In this document: positions 34,866-47,101 of the stretch, in pieces | Layout: the number at the start of each line of letters is the position of its first letter | Numbering within the stretch: position 1 is the stretch's first letter | Assembly (NCBI GenBank): GCA_033002965.1 | Contig: JAURVB010014801.1 | Span: forward strand, 1 to 64,000 | Origin: Piper betle | Lineage: Eukaryota; Streptophyta; Magnoliopsida; Piperales; Piperaceae | Reading direction: 5' to 3' | Length of the DNA stretch: 64,000 nt | Notes under the pieces: generated by a model | Databases searched by the model: none | What the model was told of the DNA's origin: nothing | Seen by the model: only the letters and a program-made list of their open reading frames with translations | Position numbers and translations under genes: made by a program

Positions 34866-35799
34866 TGTTCGGGCGCGGGTTCGTCCGCTGGTGCGGGTTA
34901 GAGTGTTCCCGCGTCGGGTTGGAAGGGTTCGGTGGGACCGAGGCGCCCTTGCCGCGCAAAGAGACAGCGGGATGAGACTAAAGAGTCACAAGTATCCAAT
35001 AACACTTAGACAATTCTTATGCACTCGGTGGGATGGCCATTTCCAATCCTAATTATTCATTTCCATAAACATATCATGCTTGAATGCATGAAAATTGCAA
35101 CTGCAATGCTGCTTCAACTTCAGCAGGGAAAGATTGTCTTCCTCCTCTGGATTGCAATAACTCCTCCAAGGCGTCTCCTTCAATTGTAGCAAACCTTCAT
35201 CTTCAAATGCAGCGTCCTCATCAAAAGCATGCTGGAGCAGCGTTCTTTCCAATCAGCAGCAGCATGGTTGGCATCTCATCCTTCTTCTAACCGCAACATC
35301 GACCTTCAATGGCGTCCTTAATTGCAGCAGGGTGGATTTCAGCAACTCCTTCTTCAATTCAGCAACAGCAAGGCAAGGTCTCCAGTAAAAAGACAGAGTC
35401 TTCTACTTCGTCAAGTGGCTCCTTCTTTAAGTAGTAATGCATGGCATCTCTTTCTTCTAGCCTCCATTGCAGCCAGATCCCCCTGTAGCAGCAACAGGCG
35501 TCCTCCTTTATAGCAAGTGAACAGCAACTTCGTCTTCCTCAATGCACATAACTTTGTCTTCTTCAATGTGCATGCAGAATGACTTCGTCTTCCTCCACTT
35601 CGTCTTCTTCAATGGCAGCAATGACTTCGTCTTCCTCCACTTCGTCTTCTTCAATCTCGTGGACCCCTTTCCCTCCTTCCGAATAAATCTCACGTATCTC
35701 ATTTCTATTAAATTAGGCATAACCACGGGTTCAACCACGACTGGCTGGGTTAACCGTCATGATTGAGCCGAGGGGTGCGGTGAAAAATTTGGACGAACA
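34866..35799 (-). repeat. TR-GAG 5' LTR
   Basis: 934 bp. Identical by eye to 31014-31660 over the shared first part. It diverges only around the minisatellite (35515-35660), where an AATGTGCATGCAGAATGA segment replaces repeats. Confidence 0.95.
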
Positions 35800-35804
35800 A
35801 CATT

Positions 35805-36020
35805 ACTGAAAGAGCGCTTAGAGCTCTGTCGGTGCCCCACCACCATCAAGTGAGATTGGCAACATGCATGCTTCAAGAGGAAACATTCTTACCGGTGGAA
35901 ATCCATGGAAAAAAACCATCTTCCATCGACGTGAGATTTCTTCAATCACGTGGGCAGAATTTGTGGTAGCTTCAATGGACAATATTTTCCAGAGCCCATT
36001 GTCTAGAAGAAAGCACTAGA
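35805..36020 (+). pseudogene. E5 gag, second part
   Basis: Continues gag after the insertion (ALSVPHHHQVRLATCMLQEE and downstream WW/W-type capsid codons in frame-shifted form) to CTAGAAGAAAGCACTAG near 36017. There it meets E6 in opposite orientation. Matches E7 gag 60295-60510. Confidence 0.82.
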
Positions 36021-36056
36021 TTGTGGCCAAGGAAGGTGGTTTCTTACTGGTGAATG

Positions 36057-37440
36057 CTAGTGCTTTCTTCTGGACTCAACGCGTCTGTCCACCTTGCCCT
36101 TCTGACTCAACACATCTACTACCACATTCGCTTTCCCTGGATGGTATAAGATTTGGAAGTTATAGTCCTTCAAATATTCTATCCACCGCCTCTGTCGAAC
36201 GTTAAGGTCATTCTGGGTGAAGATATACTTCAAACTCTGGTGGTCCGTGAAGACTTCGAACTGGCCTCCATACAAGTAGTGTCTCCAAATCTTTAGGGCA
36301 AAAACCACTCCTTCCAGTTCCAAGTCATGGGTTGCATAATTTTGCTCATGAATCTTCAAATGACGAGAGGCATAGGCCACCACCATACCTTCTATGCATA
36401 AGGACACATCCTAAACCCAACCGAGACGCAACACTGAAGACTACGAATCCTTCATTACCACTTGGCAGGGTTAAGACTGGTGCAGTTGACCCCATTCAAA
36501 CTCTCCTTACACTTACTGGAAACTCTCCTTACACTTACTACTCCATTCAAACTTTAACCCCCTTCCTTGTGAGTTTGGTCATCGGCGATGCTACTAAGGA
36601 GAAGTCTTTAATGAATTTCCTATAGTAACCCGCTAAACCAAGGAAGCTTCTGATATCAGTAATTGACTTAGGTTGTGGCCAATCAATGACAGCTTTCACT
36701 TTTGATAAATCCACTGCAATTCCAGCCTTTGAGACAATTTGACCAAGGAAATTTACCTCCCTCAACTAGAAGTCACACTTTAAGAGCTTGGCGAACAGTT
36801 GATGTTCTCTCAGAACATGAAGAGTAATAGATAGGTGCTTCTCATCCGCTTCTTCATTATTTGGATAGACTAGAATGTCGTCCACAAATATGATAATGAA
36901 CTTGTCTAGGTATGTGTGGAATACTGTGTTTATGAGTGACATAAAGGCCGCTGGTGCATTTGTTAGACCAAAAGGCATAGCCAAAAACTCATAATGTCCA
37001 TACCAAGTTTGGAAAGCCGTTTTCTGTATGTCTGACTCCTTTACTCACAACTGGTGATAACCAGATCGCAAGTCTATCTTAGAAAATATTCCAGCTATTT
37101 TTAGCTGATCAAACAAGTCATCAATCCTCGGTAAGGGGTACCAATTCTTGACTGTCACTTGATTGATTTTTTCGATAGTCAATACACAGCCAAAGTGATT
37201 CATCTTTCTTCTGCACAAAAAGAACAGGGGCTCCCCAGGGTGAAGTACTTGGTCTGATGAAGCCTACCTACAACAACTCTTCTAGTTGACTCTTTAACTC
37301 CTCGAGTTCTGCTAGAGCCATGCGGTATGGTGCTTTAGAAATTGGTGTTGTTCTTGGTGCTAGATCAATGGCAAACTCCACTGTTCACTGAAGAGGTAAC
37401 CCTGGAAGTTCTTCTAGGAATACACATATTCCCAGACTGA
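36057..37440 (-). pseudogene. E6 reverse transcriptase and RNase H remnant
   Basis: RT is recognisable from [14 protein letters not shown] through [12 protein letters not shown] (36984 on) and the catalytic FVDDILVY, to [17 protein letters not shown] (36765-36547). RNase H follows (36407-36057) with [28 protein letters not shown] and [10 protein letters not shown]. The frame is broken by stops after LLKCDF and around 36545-36410, where the N-terminal RNase H catalytic part is lost and a 24-bp ACTCTCCTTACACTTACT segment is doubled. Integrase and chromodomain are absent. Confidence 0.88.
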
Positions 37441-37469
37441 ATCCTACCCACGAACCAAATTAGCGAATG

Positions 37470-38160
37470 CTAGTTCTTTCTTCTGGACAACAGGCTCTGG
37501 AAAATATTGTCCATTGAAAGCTGCAACAAATTCCGGCCACGTGATGGAAGAAATCTCACGTCGATGGAAGGTGGTTTTATTTTTTCAATGGATTTCCACC
37601 AGTAAAATGCTTCCTCTTGAAGCATACATGTTGCCAATCTCACTTGATAGCGGTGGGGCACCGACAGAGTTCTAAATGCATTTTTGGTAATGTCAATCAA
37701 GCTCTCCATCTTCATTGGACCTCCAACAAATAGTTCAGCTCCATTCTTCCTGAACTTTTCCACAATGTAACGGTCACTATCATCATCAGGTGGGGGCACT
37801 AAGTGGACCACTGGTGGCACTGGGTTTGGACGCTCCCCTTGCTCACCCGGGTCTGGTAATCCTACCCACCCTTGGGCACTCCCCTCACCACCATCTGGGT
37901 GATTCTAGGACTCGCTACTGCCTGCTCTAGGGCACTCCCTGACCACCATCTAGGGTGATTCTGGAACCCGCTGCCAAGTTTGAGGCTCCATTCCCTGCTA
38001 CCACTCCTGGTAACCACTGACCGATATTCTGAACCATAGAATTTGTATTTTCTGAAGCCTGCGCTAGTCCCTGTATGGCCGTCAGGATCTGGGCCAACAC
38101 ATTCTCTATGTTCGAATTTGACTGCGCACATTAACTTGACTATCTATGTGTGACTGCCAT
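37470..38160 (-). pseudogene. E6 gag remnant
   Basis: The start ATG at 38160 is followed by an early stop (MAVTHR then TAG). The capsid part is open at 37820-37470: VEKFRKNGAELFVGG, TLSVPHRYQVRLATCMLQEE, then AFYWWKSIE. The linker shows the same GGTCAGGGGAGTGCC duplication type as E5. No zinc knuckle or protease follows; the sequence runs into the RT N-terminal region. Confidence 0.85.
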
Positions 38161-38329
38161 CTGAAACATCGAACCATCATGGTTCATTATACGCTCTTGT
38201 TTCAGTTTTGACTTAGGTTTATTAGCGAATGAATTTGTCAATTAATAACACAACACAATGGGAAAAGATAATTATTGGACATTTCAACAAGGTACTTGAG
38301 TCATAAAATGTGAGCTAGTGGGAAACCGT

Positions 38330-38343
38330 ACTCTGATAACACT
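38330..38343 (-). other. E6 primer binding site, diverged
   Basis: Minus strand AGTGTTATCAGAGT next to the LTR end at 38344. It differs from TGGTATCAGAGC by two bases. Confidence 0.8.
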
Positions 38344-41170
38344 TGTAACGACCCACCATTTTTCACGTTATTGTGGCTCTGTTGGCCAGGTGTTACTCAA
38401 AATTGAACAAAACCAACCCTATAACGACTAGTCCTAACCGGACCGGGTGTTACTTAAAAGGTTACATGAATAATATGAAAGTAAATAAGTCTAGCATTTC
38501 TAACTCAAAAGAACTTATGTTTCAAATGATAATGTAAGAAATAATTATCCCACAGCCTTGGACCGTTTCCCATAGCCACATTTATAACACAAGAAAAGTA
38601 AAAAGAGAAGCGCTGCTTATTATCTAATCACCACCTGAGTTGGTAGAAGAACCACCCTGTCGTCTCTTAGTCTTTAGTTCAAGCTGCTAACCTGCAGAGG
38701 AAATTTCGAGTTAGTGATCAACCACTAAGCCATATAATTAAATAAAACAAGTCCATAAACTCCCTATCATTATCTATAATAATGGTTGTTGTGACCATTC
38801 CAACATGTCCATTTATTAGCTGATGCTTTAGTCCACCATGTCCATTAATTGGTTGATGGGTCAGTCCACCATGTCCATCTATTGGCTGATGGGTCAGTCC
38901 ATCATGTCCATTATCGGCTAGTCAGTCCAATCCGCCATGTCCGTTATTGGCTGGTGAGTCCAATCCAGCATGTCCATAATTGGCTGGTGAGTCCAATCTG
39001 CCATGTCCGTTATCGGCAGGTGAGTCCAATCCACCATTTCTATTAGTTGGCTGATGGGTCAGTCCACCATGTCCATCTATTGGCTTATGGGTCAGTCCAC
39101 CATGTCCGTAATTGGCTGGCGAGTCCAATCCGCCTTGTCCAATTTATTGTATTATGGCTATCAGGTCCATTCTGACATGTCCATTATTGGATTATGAAGG
39201 GCGTAGTCCGTGTCAAAGTGAGTCAATTCCTTGACCCCGATTGCACTCGGTGCATGGTGGTCGAATCTAAGCTCAAGCTGACCAAGTTGTCCACAAGGGA
39301 AAATACAATATTTTAAATAATTATACAGACCTGAATATTTCCAATAGGCAGCTGCGACCAATGATCCTAATCTGAATGAAGACATAAAATTATACATAAG
39401 TATACTTTTTTCGAGTAGAAATGCAGGCAACTAAATGACTAATATATATATCACTATTAAATTTCAACAATATTAAATATTAAACTATTCATGTGATATA
39501 ATCATTTAAATCCCACTTTACATTAATAATCTAGATCATAATTAACACTTAACAAATAATAAAATAATCATCAACTTATAAACAAATATTTAATTACTAT
39601 TATTAGTATATTTTATTTAAGACGATAATTACTTAAACACAATCTTGATAATTTAGTTTACGGTTTTAAAATTTTAATCGCTATCCATATTAATAGCAAT
39701 TTAGTTAAATAAGTTGTACGATAAAATTATTTAAAATAATTTGTATTATTCTACATTAAAAATATTATGAATATAATTATTTTAAATTATTCGACTCAAT
39801 AAAATTTTGAACTTTATTTATTTTTATTATGCTATTTAGGTTCGACGCTAATGATTGGTACTCGACTATAGTTTAATAAACCATTTTCTATATTACTGAC
39901 TTGTTATTAAAATAATCACTTTATTTACTTAATATTAAATTTAATATGGTAAAGGTAAAATCTTTATTTTATTAAACATTTATAATCCTTTGATTTAATT
40001 TAATCACTTGTTGTGTGCCGATTAATTATCGACCGTTTATCATTACCGTATTTTTATTACATATGTCCATGTCGATTTCGTCTAATAATTAATTAGTTTA
40101 GTAACTTTACCCATAACCCATTAAAATGATTATTTTTAAAGATTTATTACAAGTTAATATTATTGTATCTTGTCAACCCATATTTACAAAACTGCCATCT
40201 TCTTCTTCCCCAACGTCCCTTTCTTCTCCAAACTCCATCTTTGCACCCAAAAACCAGTCTTGGTGTCTTCTTCTTCAACCCAAAACCAGATCACTTCCTT
40301 CCCTAATTGCTTCCCTTCCCTAGCAACACAATTGGAAGCCTAAAGCTCGTGCATTTCAGCAACCATCCACGTCCAACTCTGTTCTGCTCCAAGACGCGAC
40401 TTCTGGCCAGCAGCACCGCCGGACTGCAAATTTAACTCCGTCCGGCTAGCAGCACTACAGGGAACTCTTCCCTTCTCCCAGCGCGACAACCCAACGTCAA
40501 GGCGAAGCGCTGTGAGCATGCACAGCGTGAGCCTTGGCCGGCGAACTGGTATAGATGTCTGGAATTCCTCCACAGCGCTGCTCCCTGCAACTCCGCCCAT
40601 AACCAGCTGTAATTCTGCCACCACTTGGAAACCAGGGACATGGCGAGCCCTCCCTTCGACCCAGAAGCAAGAGAGGATGTCAGGGTTGTGAGGGAAGGCC
40701 TTGCAAACGTTTTTACGGTCGCCCATCTTGCCAAAATTTCAGACTACTCGGCCATGGATTCGATTCAAGTTTTCAGTTTAGTTCTTGTTGTTTATTTTTT
40801 ATTTCAAACTTGATTTCTCATGATTATCAAGCTTATTATCAATTAAAAAGACATATGAATGCATGAAAATTAAGAAGACGAAGATAGGAAGGTTACCCAA
40901 GCAAGGAAGATGTCGGCTCCGGTAAGGAAGAGAAGAAGAAGGTGAGAGCGTAGTGACGCCCCCCTCACAATTTATAAAATGAACAATGACGTCCCTTCAC
41001 CAAAAATGGCTAGGGTATGTGAAAACACACCAACACCCGTATTTTATTCCTTTAACCGGGTAGACTTAACCGGGTAGAGAATATAATATAATTAATATTA
41101 ATTCTCTAACGTTAGATCTTTCCCTGCCTAAGTCGAATATATTAAAATTTTTTGTTCCATGGTCTTTACA
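38344..41170 (-). repeat. E6 5' LTR, complete (2827 bp)
   Basis: Plus-strand edges are TGTAACGACCCACC (38344) and GGTCTTTACA (41170), giving the LTR start TGTAAAGACC. Order along the plus strand: TATA-like block (about 38570), 33-bp array, conserved GCACTCGGTGCATGGTGGTC block (about 39245), AT-rich half, GC-rich segment (40320-40740). Best full-length E LTR in the window. Confidence 0.87.
38805..39145 (-). repeat. E6 LTR 33-bp array
   Basis: About ten units with CTGATGGGTCAGTCCACCATG, the same repeat as E1 in inverse orientation and with fewer copies. The order of unit types is less regular than in E1. Confidence 0.9.
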
Positions 41171-41267
41171 GTAATGCTAAGAACATTCTCAAGTAGTTGT
41201 CCTCTTATAACGTGAGGTAACTACTTAGCCATTACTTCCACAATAACTGCTCCACTAAGTCATCGAT

Positions 41268-41545
41268 AGTGCAATATATGGACGGTGTTCGTGCATCATG
41301 GACAGTAGTAGTGTGCATTCGGTCGGTGGTAGTGCATCACGGTTGGCGGTTGGGCAACTCAGACGGTGGTTGTGCATCACGGACAACGGTTGTGCCACTC
41401 GGACAGTATTAGTACGTATTTGGTCCGTGGTAGTACATCACGTATGACAGTTGTGCATCACAGACGGCAGTTGTGCTACTCGAACAGTGGTTGTGTAACT
41501 CGGACAACGGTTGTACATCACAGATGGCGGTTTGCTATCTAGGTG
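41268..41545 (-). repeat. degenerate short repeats in D internal region
   Basis: Repeats of about 18-20 bp built on GTGCATCACGGACGGCGGTT and TGTGCTACTCGAACAG. Same sequence type as 2858-3060. Confidence 0.7.
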
Positions 41546-41660
41546 TTGAAGCCTGATCCTGATCATGTATGTCGTGAACCTGGCTCACGTTATGCAACCA
41601 TGGTTGTCTGATCCAGAGGGGTCTGGATCATAGTGGTGACATGTATGATCAAATGATAAT

Positions 41661-42187
41661 GTTGTGCCCAAAAAGTAGCTTCTAATAATACTACTCAGGT
41701 TTTCCAACCGTGTGTGCCTGATCTAGAGGGATACGAGTTATGGTGGCGACTGTACGATGACAAACCAATGCTGAGCCTACACTTATTTCATGGAATCTGG
41801 AGTGACTACTCCCATTAGAGCTGACTGCCTCTCACTGGTTTCACTAATTTAGCCTTGGCTGATCAAGTAAAATCCAGTCAACATTCTAAATCCATAGTCA
41901 AATGTAATCTTGCTCATTCTCGATCGATAATGTTGTGCCCACAAAAGTAGCTGCTAATAATACTACTCAGGTTTCCAACCATGTGTGTCGATAGCAAGTT
42001 ATGGTGGTGACATGTACAATGACAAACCAATGCTGAGCCTACACTTATCTCATGGAATATGGAGTGACTACTCCCATCAGAGCTGACTGCCTCTCACTGG
42101 TTTCACTGATCTAACCCTGGCAAATCGAGTGAAATCCAGTCAACATTCTAAATCCATATTCAAATGTAATCTTGCTCATTCTCGATG
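41661..42187 (-). repeat. tandem duplication, two copies of about 260 bp
   Basis: AATGTTGTGCCCA...AGTAGCT and CTACTCAGGTTTTCCAACC begin copy one, which ends TTGCTCATTCTCGAT near 41925. Copy two repeats the same order to about 42187, with one 20-bp gap. Confidence 0.85.
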
Positions 42188-42915
42188 TATTTTCCTCCCT
42201 CTATCCATTGAAGAGTGGCCAATAATACTGTTGGGACAAACACACACTAGTGGAAGAGGGGGAAGGCGGTGAAGTGTCCTTCGGACCATAGATCTACCTA
42301 GCTACTCATCCTCATCCATTGTTATCTCCTAGAAGTGGTCTATCTAAGTCATCTTCCTAAACTCTCATATGTGCTCTAAGTGTTCATAGTGCTTAAGTGG
42401 ATCTACTGGCATAGTCACATCCTCCATCCACAAGGATATGTCTGAAGGCCTATGTTTCCCAATGTAGACCTCAGACTATGCCCAATGGATCCATTTAGGC
42501 ACTTGATGGTCTAACTAATGCACCAACTAACTTTGTCAGTGTCTCAATACTACAACTCCATGTATGTGTTATCTCTAATAACTTCGTCTCACAAGATAAA
42601 CCATGTCCAAAGAAAGGACTGACGTTGTGATATACAAAAGATGGACAAGTATCTCTAACACAGTAAAGGGAAGGACAAGTCTCTAAACTTATCATGATAT
42701 GCTTGTGAAATCCAAGCTGGCTTCTACTGAAATCATGATTACATATCCATTTCATAATTTCTATTAACACTGAAACATGCATTGCTTAGGTATAACTAAG
42801 CAAAAATCTGAAATACAAAGAAAATAACAAATGAAATACCTATCAACTTGGCTAAGGACAGCTCCAAACACTTGCCTCAAAACAAAAGTCTTACATCTCA
42901 ATAGACCAAGACATG

Positions 42916-42927
42916 CCTCTGATACCA
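42916..42927 (-). other. D6 primer binding site, tRNA-iMet
   Basis: TGGTATCAGAGG on the minus strand, one change from TGGTATCAGAGC, three bases from the LTR edge at 42931. Confidence 0.85.
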
Positions 42928-45106
42928 CCTTTTAACACCCCGATTTCGGTTCACTTGAGAACCGAATAAAAAAATTTATGATCGAATCGAGTCATGTTTA
43001 AAGTTCTTGGTCGGTAAGACTCGATCGATAAAATAGATCGGAACAACCCGCTTCATGTCATGAGAATGAAAGACATTGATAAATATTTATCAAAACACAT
43101 CTAATATAAATAAAAGTAAGAACAAAATAACAGTGCTGAGCTCAAGTGTGTGTAGTGTTTATCTGTTATCCCACCAAGGTCGACTCGAGATTTCAAGCCG
43201 ACATATATAATATGAAAAACGTTAGTAATGACTATTACTGGTTTGAAAAATAACTAGTACGAACTGGCAAATGGGTATTTTATTACCTACAAAAACATAT
43301 GAAACTTCAGAATTGCCTCGCACTGGGCGGTAAGCAAACATATTTAAGCAAGTGTCAGATTGCATGCATGGTTTATATTCATATTCATACATACAATGCT
43401 TACGCCCTCACATCTTCTATATTTCACCCACCACAATGATAAAAGGAATAGTTAAGTGAGTGCCACAAATTCCGAAAATGTGTTGCGTTACATAGTACCC
43501 TCATAAACCTCACTACCTCAGGGTTTGAAGGAGTACTAGTGCAGTCTATACATATCTCCATACCGCTCACTCTCTTATTCGTGAAATCTATAAAAATGTG
43601 CATACTTATATAATAGGTTTACGGAAGAGGCTTATATCATATATTTTTGGAGCTTCAATTCGAAAACTAACAAAGGATCTCATCCTTGTAGTTTTATTAA
43701 ACATGTGTAGAAACACCGCTAAATGGCTCAACATCGGAGGGATCTGATAAAACATCGTTGAAGTCATTCTACGTCTAAAATACAGTGAAACTCAACACAC
43801 AGGTAATCAAGCAGAGATTGAGAGAGTACTACGGACCTATGGCCCAAGCTCCAAGCACATCGACACATCAACGGTGAGCTCGGACTCCATAACCTACATT
43901 GAAACCCACTGCTAAGAAATTCCCAATGTCAATGTGATACATTATCGTGGTGTGTGCTCACACTATCAATACATCACAATAAAGAAAACAATACTAATAA
44001 ACCTATAATTAAATATGTGGCACGCAAATCGAGACATAATAATAATAATAAATAATAAATAATAAATAAATAAATAAATACACTCATAGATAATTAGATA
44101 ATAATAAATACATCAACATAAATAACATATTAATTATAAAATAATAATATACTTATACTATATGAATACAGGGGTAAGCACGAGTAGTATCATATATAAT
44201 CTTGCTAGTAAACATAGAAAAAATTAAATAATAAATAAATAAAATAATAATAATTCAATAAATAAATAAAGAAGCAAATAGTTAATACTTATTAATCATG
44301 AATAATAATAATATCAAAGTTATATAATACGGGGATACATAATTAAATACAAATAAATAATAACATACACGTAATGAATAAATAAATAAATACAATTTAG
44401 TAAACATTAATAAAACTAATATTTATAATTGAATATAATATTAATATTAACAAATAAGAATATAAAGATTCATCATATACAATAAACATATAAATAAAAA
44501 TAAATAAACAATAATGAATAAATAAGTACATAAATATGTAAATAAATAAATAAATATATAAAAATACCCATAACATTAAAATATACTAAATAATGTAAAT
44601 ATGCTTCTAAACTAAAGTAAGGGTTCTCAAATTATCAAAAACGGTCGAAAAATAGCGGAAAATGAGCTCAACCGAAATTAACCGAGTTGAACTTGAGCCG
44701 AACCGAGCTAAACCAACTCAGTTTGGGTTAACTAGAAAATGGGATGGGTTAACTAGGCCATATGATCGACACGGACTTGGGCACGGCTAAGCAGACTTGG
44801 GCACAGCTAGGCGGACTCGGGCAAGGGCAGACAGACGCAAACGCGGGTGCACCCTGTTGGGATCGATGGAGGAAAGGATGGAGAACAGAATGGCAATGAC
44901 AACCGGCCTTGTCCAGCCATCAGCTGGCAGGAAAACAACCATACAGACACAGCTTCACCGCAGGGTGTGGCGTCTTAGCCGGTGGCGATCGCGGTCATGG
45001 CAGTGGCGATTGGTGGTCTCAAAATGTAGATCTCATCAAGATGAAGGTGTGTGGGTGGTCGAATCGGTCAAAGGTGGCTCGCCGGAGCCTAAAAACGACC
45101 CGAAAG

Positions 45107-47096
45107 TGTAACAACCCAAATCTGATTTTCTATTAACCTAACTGAAAATGTTACTGGGGACCAAACAAAATTCTTAATTTAACTAATTTGGTCAACTTCG
45201 ACGTAAGTGGAAGGAAACTACTCTATGCGTCATAAGATGAAAAGAATGCCACAATAAATGTATGCACAACCTAGCAGGACACTACTTGAATGGTAGGATG
45301 ACGAAGAAATGAATCACACCAAAAATAAAAATCACACAGTAATCGATTTCAATATTATGAAAATCTTATAAATAGATGGACAAGGTTTACCTTAACAGTC
45401 TTGTGCATCATCATATTATATATATATATATATATATATCTGTGTGTGTGTGTGTAAAATAGATAACAAAACATATCACAACATCACATTCTACTATCTT
45501 CACATCATTTTCCAAGTCATGATATCTGGCTGAGTCTTGATTCAACTACTACCCATATTCCTATAGTTGGAAGTTTACTAACTTCAAAATTACCCTCTTC
45601 ATTCACAAAACATGTTCACCATGCATTAAACATCATCCAAATATTTCATAACAAGTTTTACACATTTACCAGCTTCACAATTAAGCGTCCTATCGCCAGG
45701 CATGTGTGCATCCAAGGATGTCATTGCTCATTCATCAAGTCCTCCATATCATGTTGTATCTAATGCTCACCTGCATATATAATAGAAAACCATGAGCAAC
45801 GGTTGTCATTGGTCTAGAAAATAACTCGTATCAAACTGTCTATAAGAGCAAACTCTCATTAGAACAAAAGCATGCATACACTCGAACAAAACTCACATAA
45901 GAGTAACAACTGAGGAGCCACCGGGCTATAGTCTGGATGGCATTCCAAACTCACCGGTCTGATGCCTCTATCATCTTTTCTCTTTTCTCTTCTAATCCTT
46001 CTATACTACTAGGATATCCTAAACCCTCTCCGATCCTCCATATTTCTCCTGGCCTCAAGCACGAAGGCCGAGTACTCTCCGGTAGTTGCCTATAGTATCC
46101 TTTGAACCACATATCTAGACATGCCTTGCACTAAACAGTAACCGTAAACCCCACATTTCTCTAGGTGTGAGGAACTCCAAACATGGGTTGTCAGGATCCC
46201 ATAGGAATAGAACAATCCACCCACCAATCCAGAGCCCAACGTGATTGGCACATGCACCCACTCATGCTACGTGCGAGTCGGTTTCACCATCTCTCGTCTC
46301 ACTAAAAACCTGAGAAAATCTTATATAGGCCTAGGAAGGGATTTAATAATTTAGCCTTGAAGGCAACTTACGGTGGATCTTGTTTTCGAAATTAGAGTCG
46401 AGGGATGTCATCCTCGAGGGGTTATTAATTTTCAGAAAACGGTTCGCTAAATTGAGCCATGTTAAGTGGGGTCCTATAAATCACCATTGAACATGTCCTG
46501 CAACATACAATCCAAAGCAACAATAGAATAGATCGACAATCAAGAGTACGAGTTCTAAACAGACCTTGTAAAAGCTCCCAATGGGGTATTGCACCTATAC
46601 AAACAAGACTAAATTCTAATGCCCACGTGCTCTCATATGATGCATGAATAACATGATGGATAAATCAAACAACATTAGGGTACGCATGCATATCATGATC
46701 AATCCAACAAATCCTAATAATCATGTCATATAGATCTCTATTCTTAGGTGATCATGTCATCAACATCACAACTTTGTTATTATGTAATTTAAACATATCA
46801 ACTAACTAGTTAAAGATCATAATCCTTCTTAATAATCAAACTAATACTCAATCATAACAATTTAATTATAATTCACAAGTTCAATTTAGCTAACCTTAAT
46901 TAACATCAATATGGACATGCACATATTTTTAATTAACTAATCAATTATTTCTCATAATTACAACAACATAATTTCAAAACCCTAAAATTAGTACACAATC
47001 GAATCTATGGATATTACTAAAAAGATGTACATGTTGATGATGGTCAATCATATATAAAATGAAATAAAAATTAAATCTTTATACATAAGTTGATGA
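45107..47096. mobile_element. F1: unclassified long repeat, first part
   Basis: Begins TGTAACAACCCAAATCTG inside the D6 LTR, an edge like those of D and E LTRs. It contains a TA/TG microsatellite (45416-45455). Positions 45826 to about 46580 are repeated at 56940-57702. AT-rich after 46600. No coding similarity. Probably a third long LTR; the other end was not found. Confidence 0.5.
45416..45455. repeat. (TA)n(TG)n microsatellite
   Basis: About twelve TA repeats followed by TG repeats, inside F1. Confidence 0.92.
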
Positions 47097-47101
47097 CTAC
47101 T
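47097..47101. repeat. target site duplication of Athila A3 (CTACT)
   Basis: CTACT precedes the LTR at 47102 and recurs at 56456-56460 directly after the other LTR. Confidence 0.95.

Larger units (their letters stand above)
31014..35799 (-). mobile_element. gag-only LTR retrotransposon (TR-GAG type)
   Basis: Complete 4.79-kb element on the minus strand with 5-bp target duplications: 5' LTR 35799-34866, primer site 34860-34842, 913-codon gag (34806-32065), purine-rich tract 31990-31976, 3' LTR 31975-31014. LTR termini are TGTTCGTCC...GCCCGAACA. No protease, RT or integrase is present, so it must use enzymes from another element, most likely a Tat/Ogre-like relative given the primer site and Gag type. 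The LTRs are identical by eye over the first 640 bp or so and gag is unbroken, which indicates recent insertion. Confidence 0.92.
30147..36020 (+). mobile_element. E5: truncated Tekay-like element interrupted by TR-GAG
   Basis: Only the last 211 bp of its 5' LTR remain (30147-30357, ending GGGTCGTTACA). A degenerate primer site and a gag pseudogene follow, split by the 31014-35799 insertion. Gag resumes at 35805 and ends abruptly at about 36020, where the opposite-strand element E6 starts. Confidence 0.82.
36021..41170 (-). mobile_element. E6: 5' part of a Tekay-like element
   Basis: In its own direction: 5' LTR (41170-38344), primer site, gag pseudogene (38160 to about 37470), then RT and RNase H (37440-36057). 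It is cut at 36021-36090 before integrase. There the RNase H end joins a short gag-like piece, and the sequence meets E5 head to head. Nucleocapsid and protease are missing between gag and RT. Confidence 0.82.
41171..45106 (-). mobile_element. D6: 5' LTR and internal start of a D element
   Basis: LTR 42931-45106 (interrupted by F1 at 45107), primer site 42916-42927, and 1.75 kb of internal DNA (42915-41171) cut by E6. This copy defines the orientation of family D. The internal DNA holds tandem repeats but no gag, although gag would normally lie here. A 95-codon ORF (42782-42495) resembles nothing I know. D may therefore be a large non-coding retrotransposon derivative. Confidence 0.75.

Noticed and set aside
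34373..34975. 200-codon plus-strand ORF
   Set aside because: It is antisense to the gag N-terminus and runs into the LTR. A shadow of the real gene.
42495..42782. 95-codon minus-strand ORF in D internal DNA
   Set aside because: No capsid or zinc-knuckle features and no second copy to test conservation. Not enough to call a gene.
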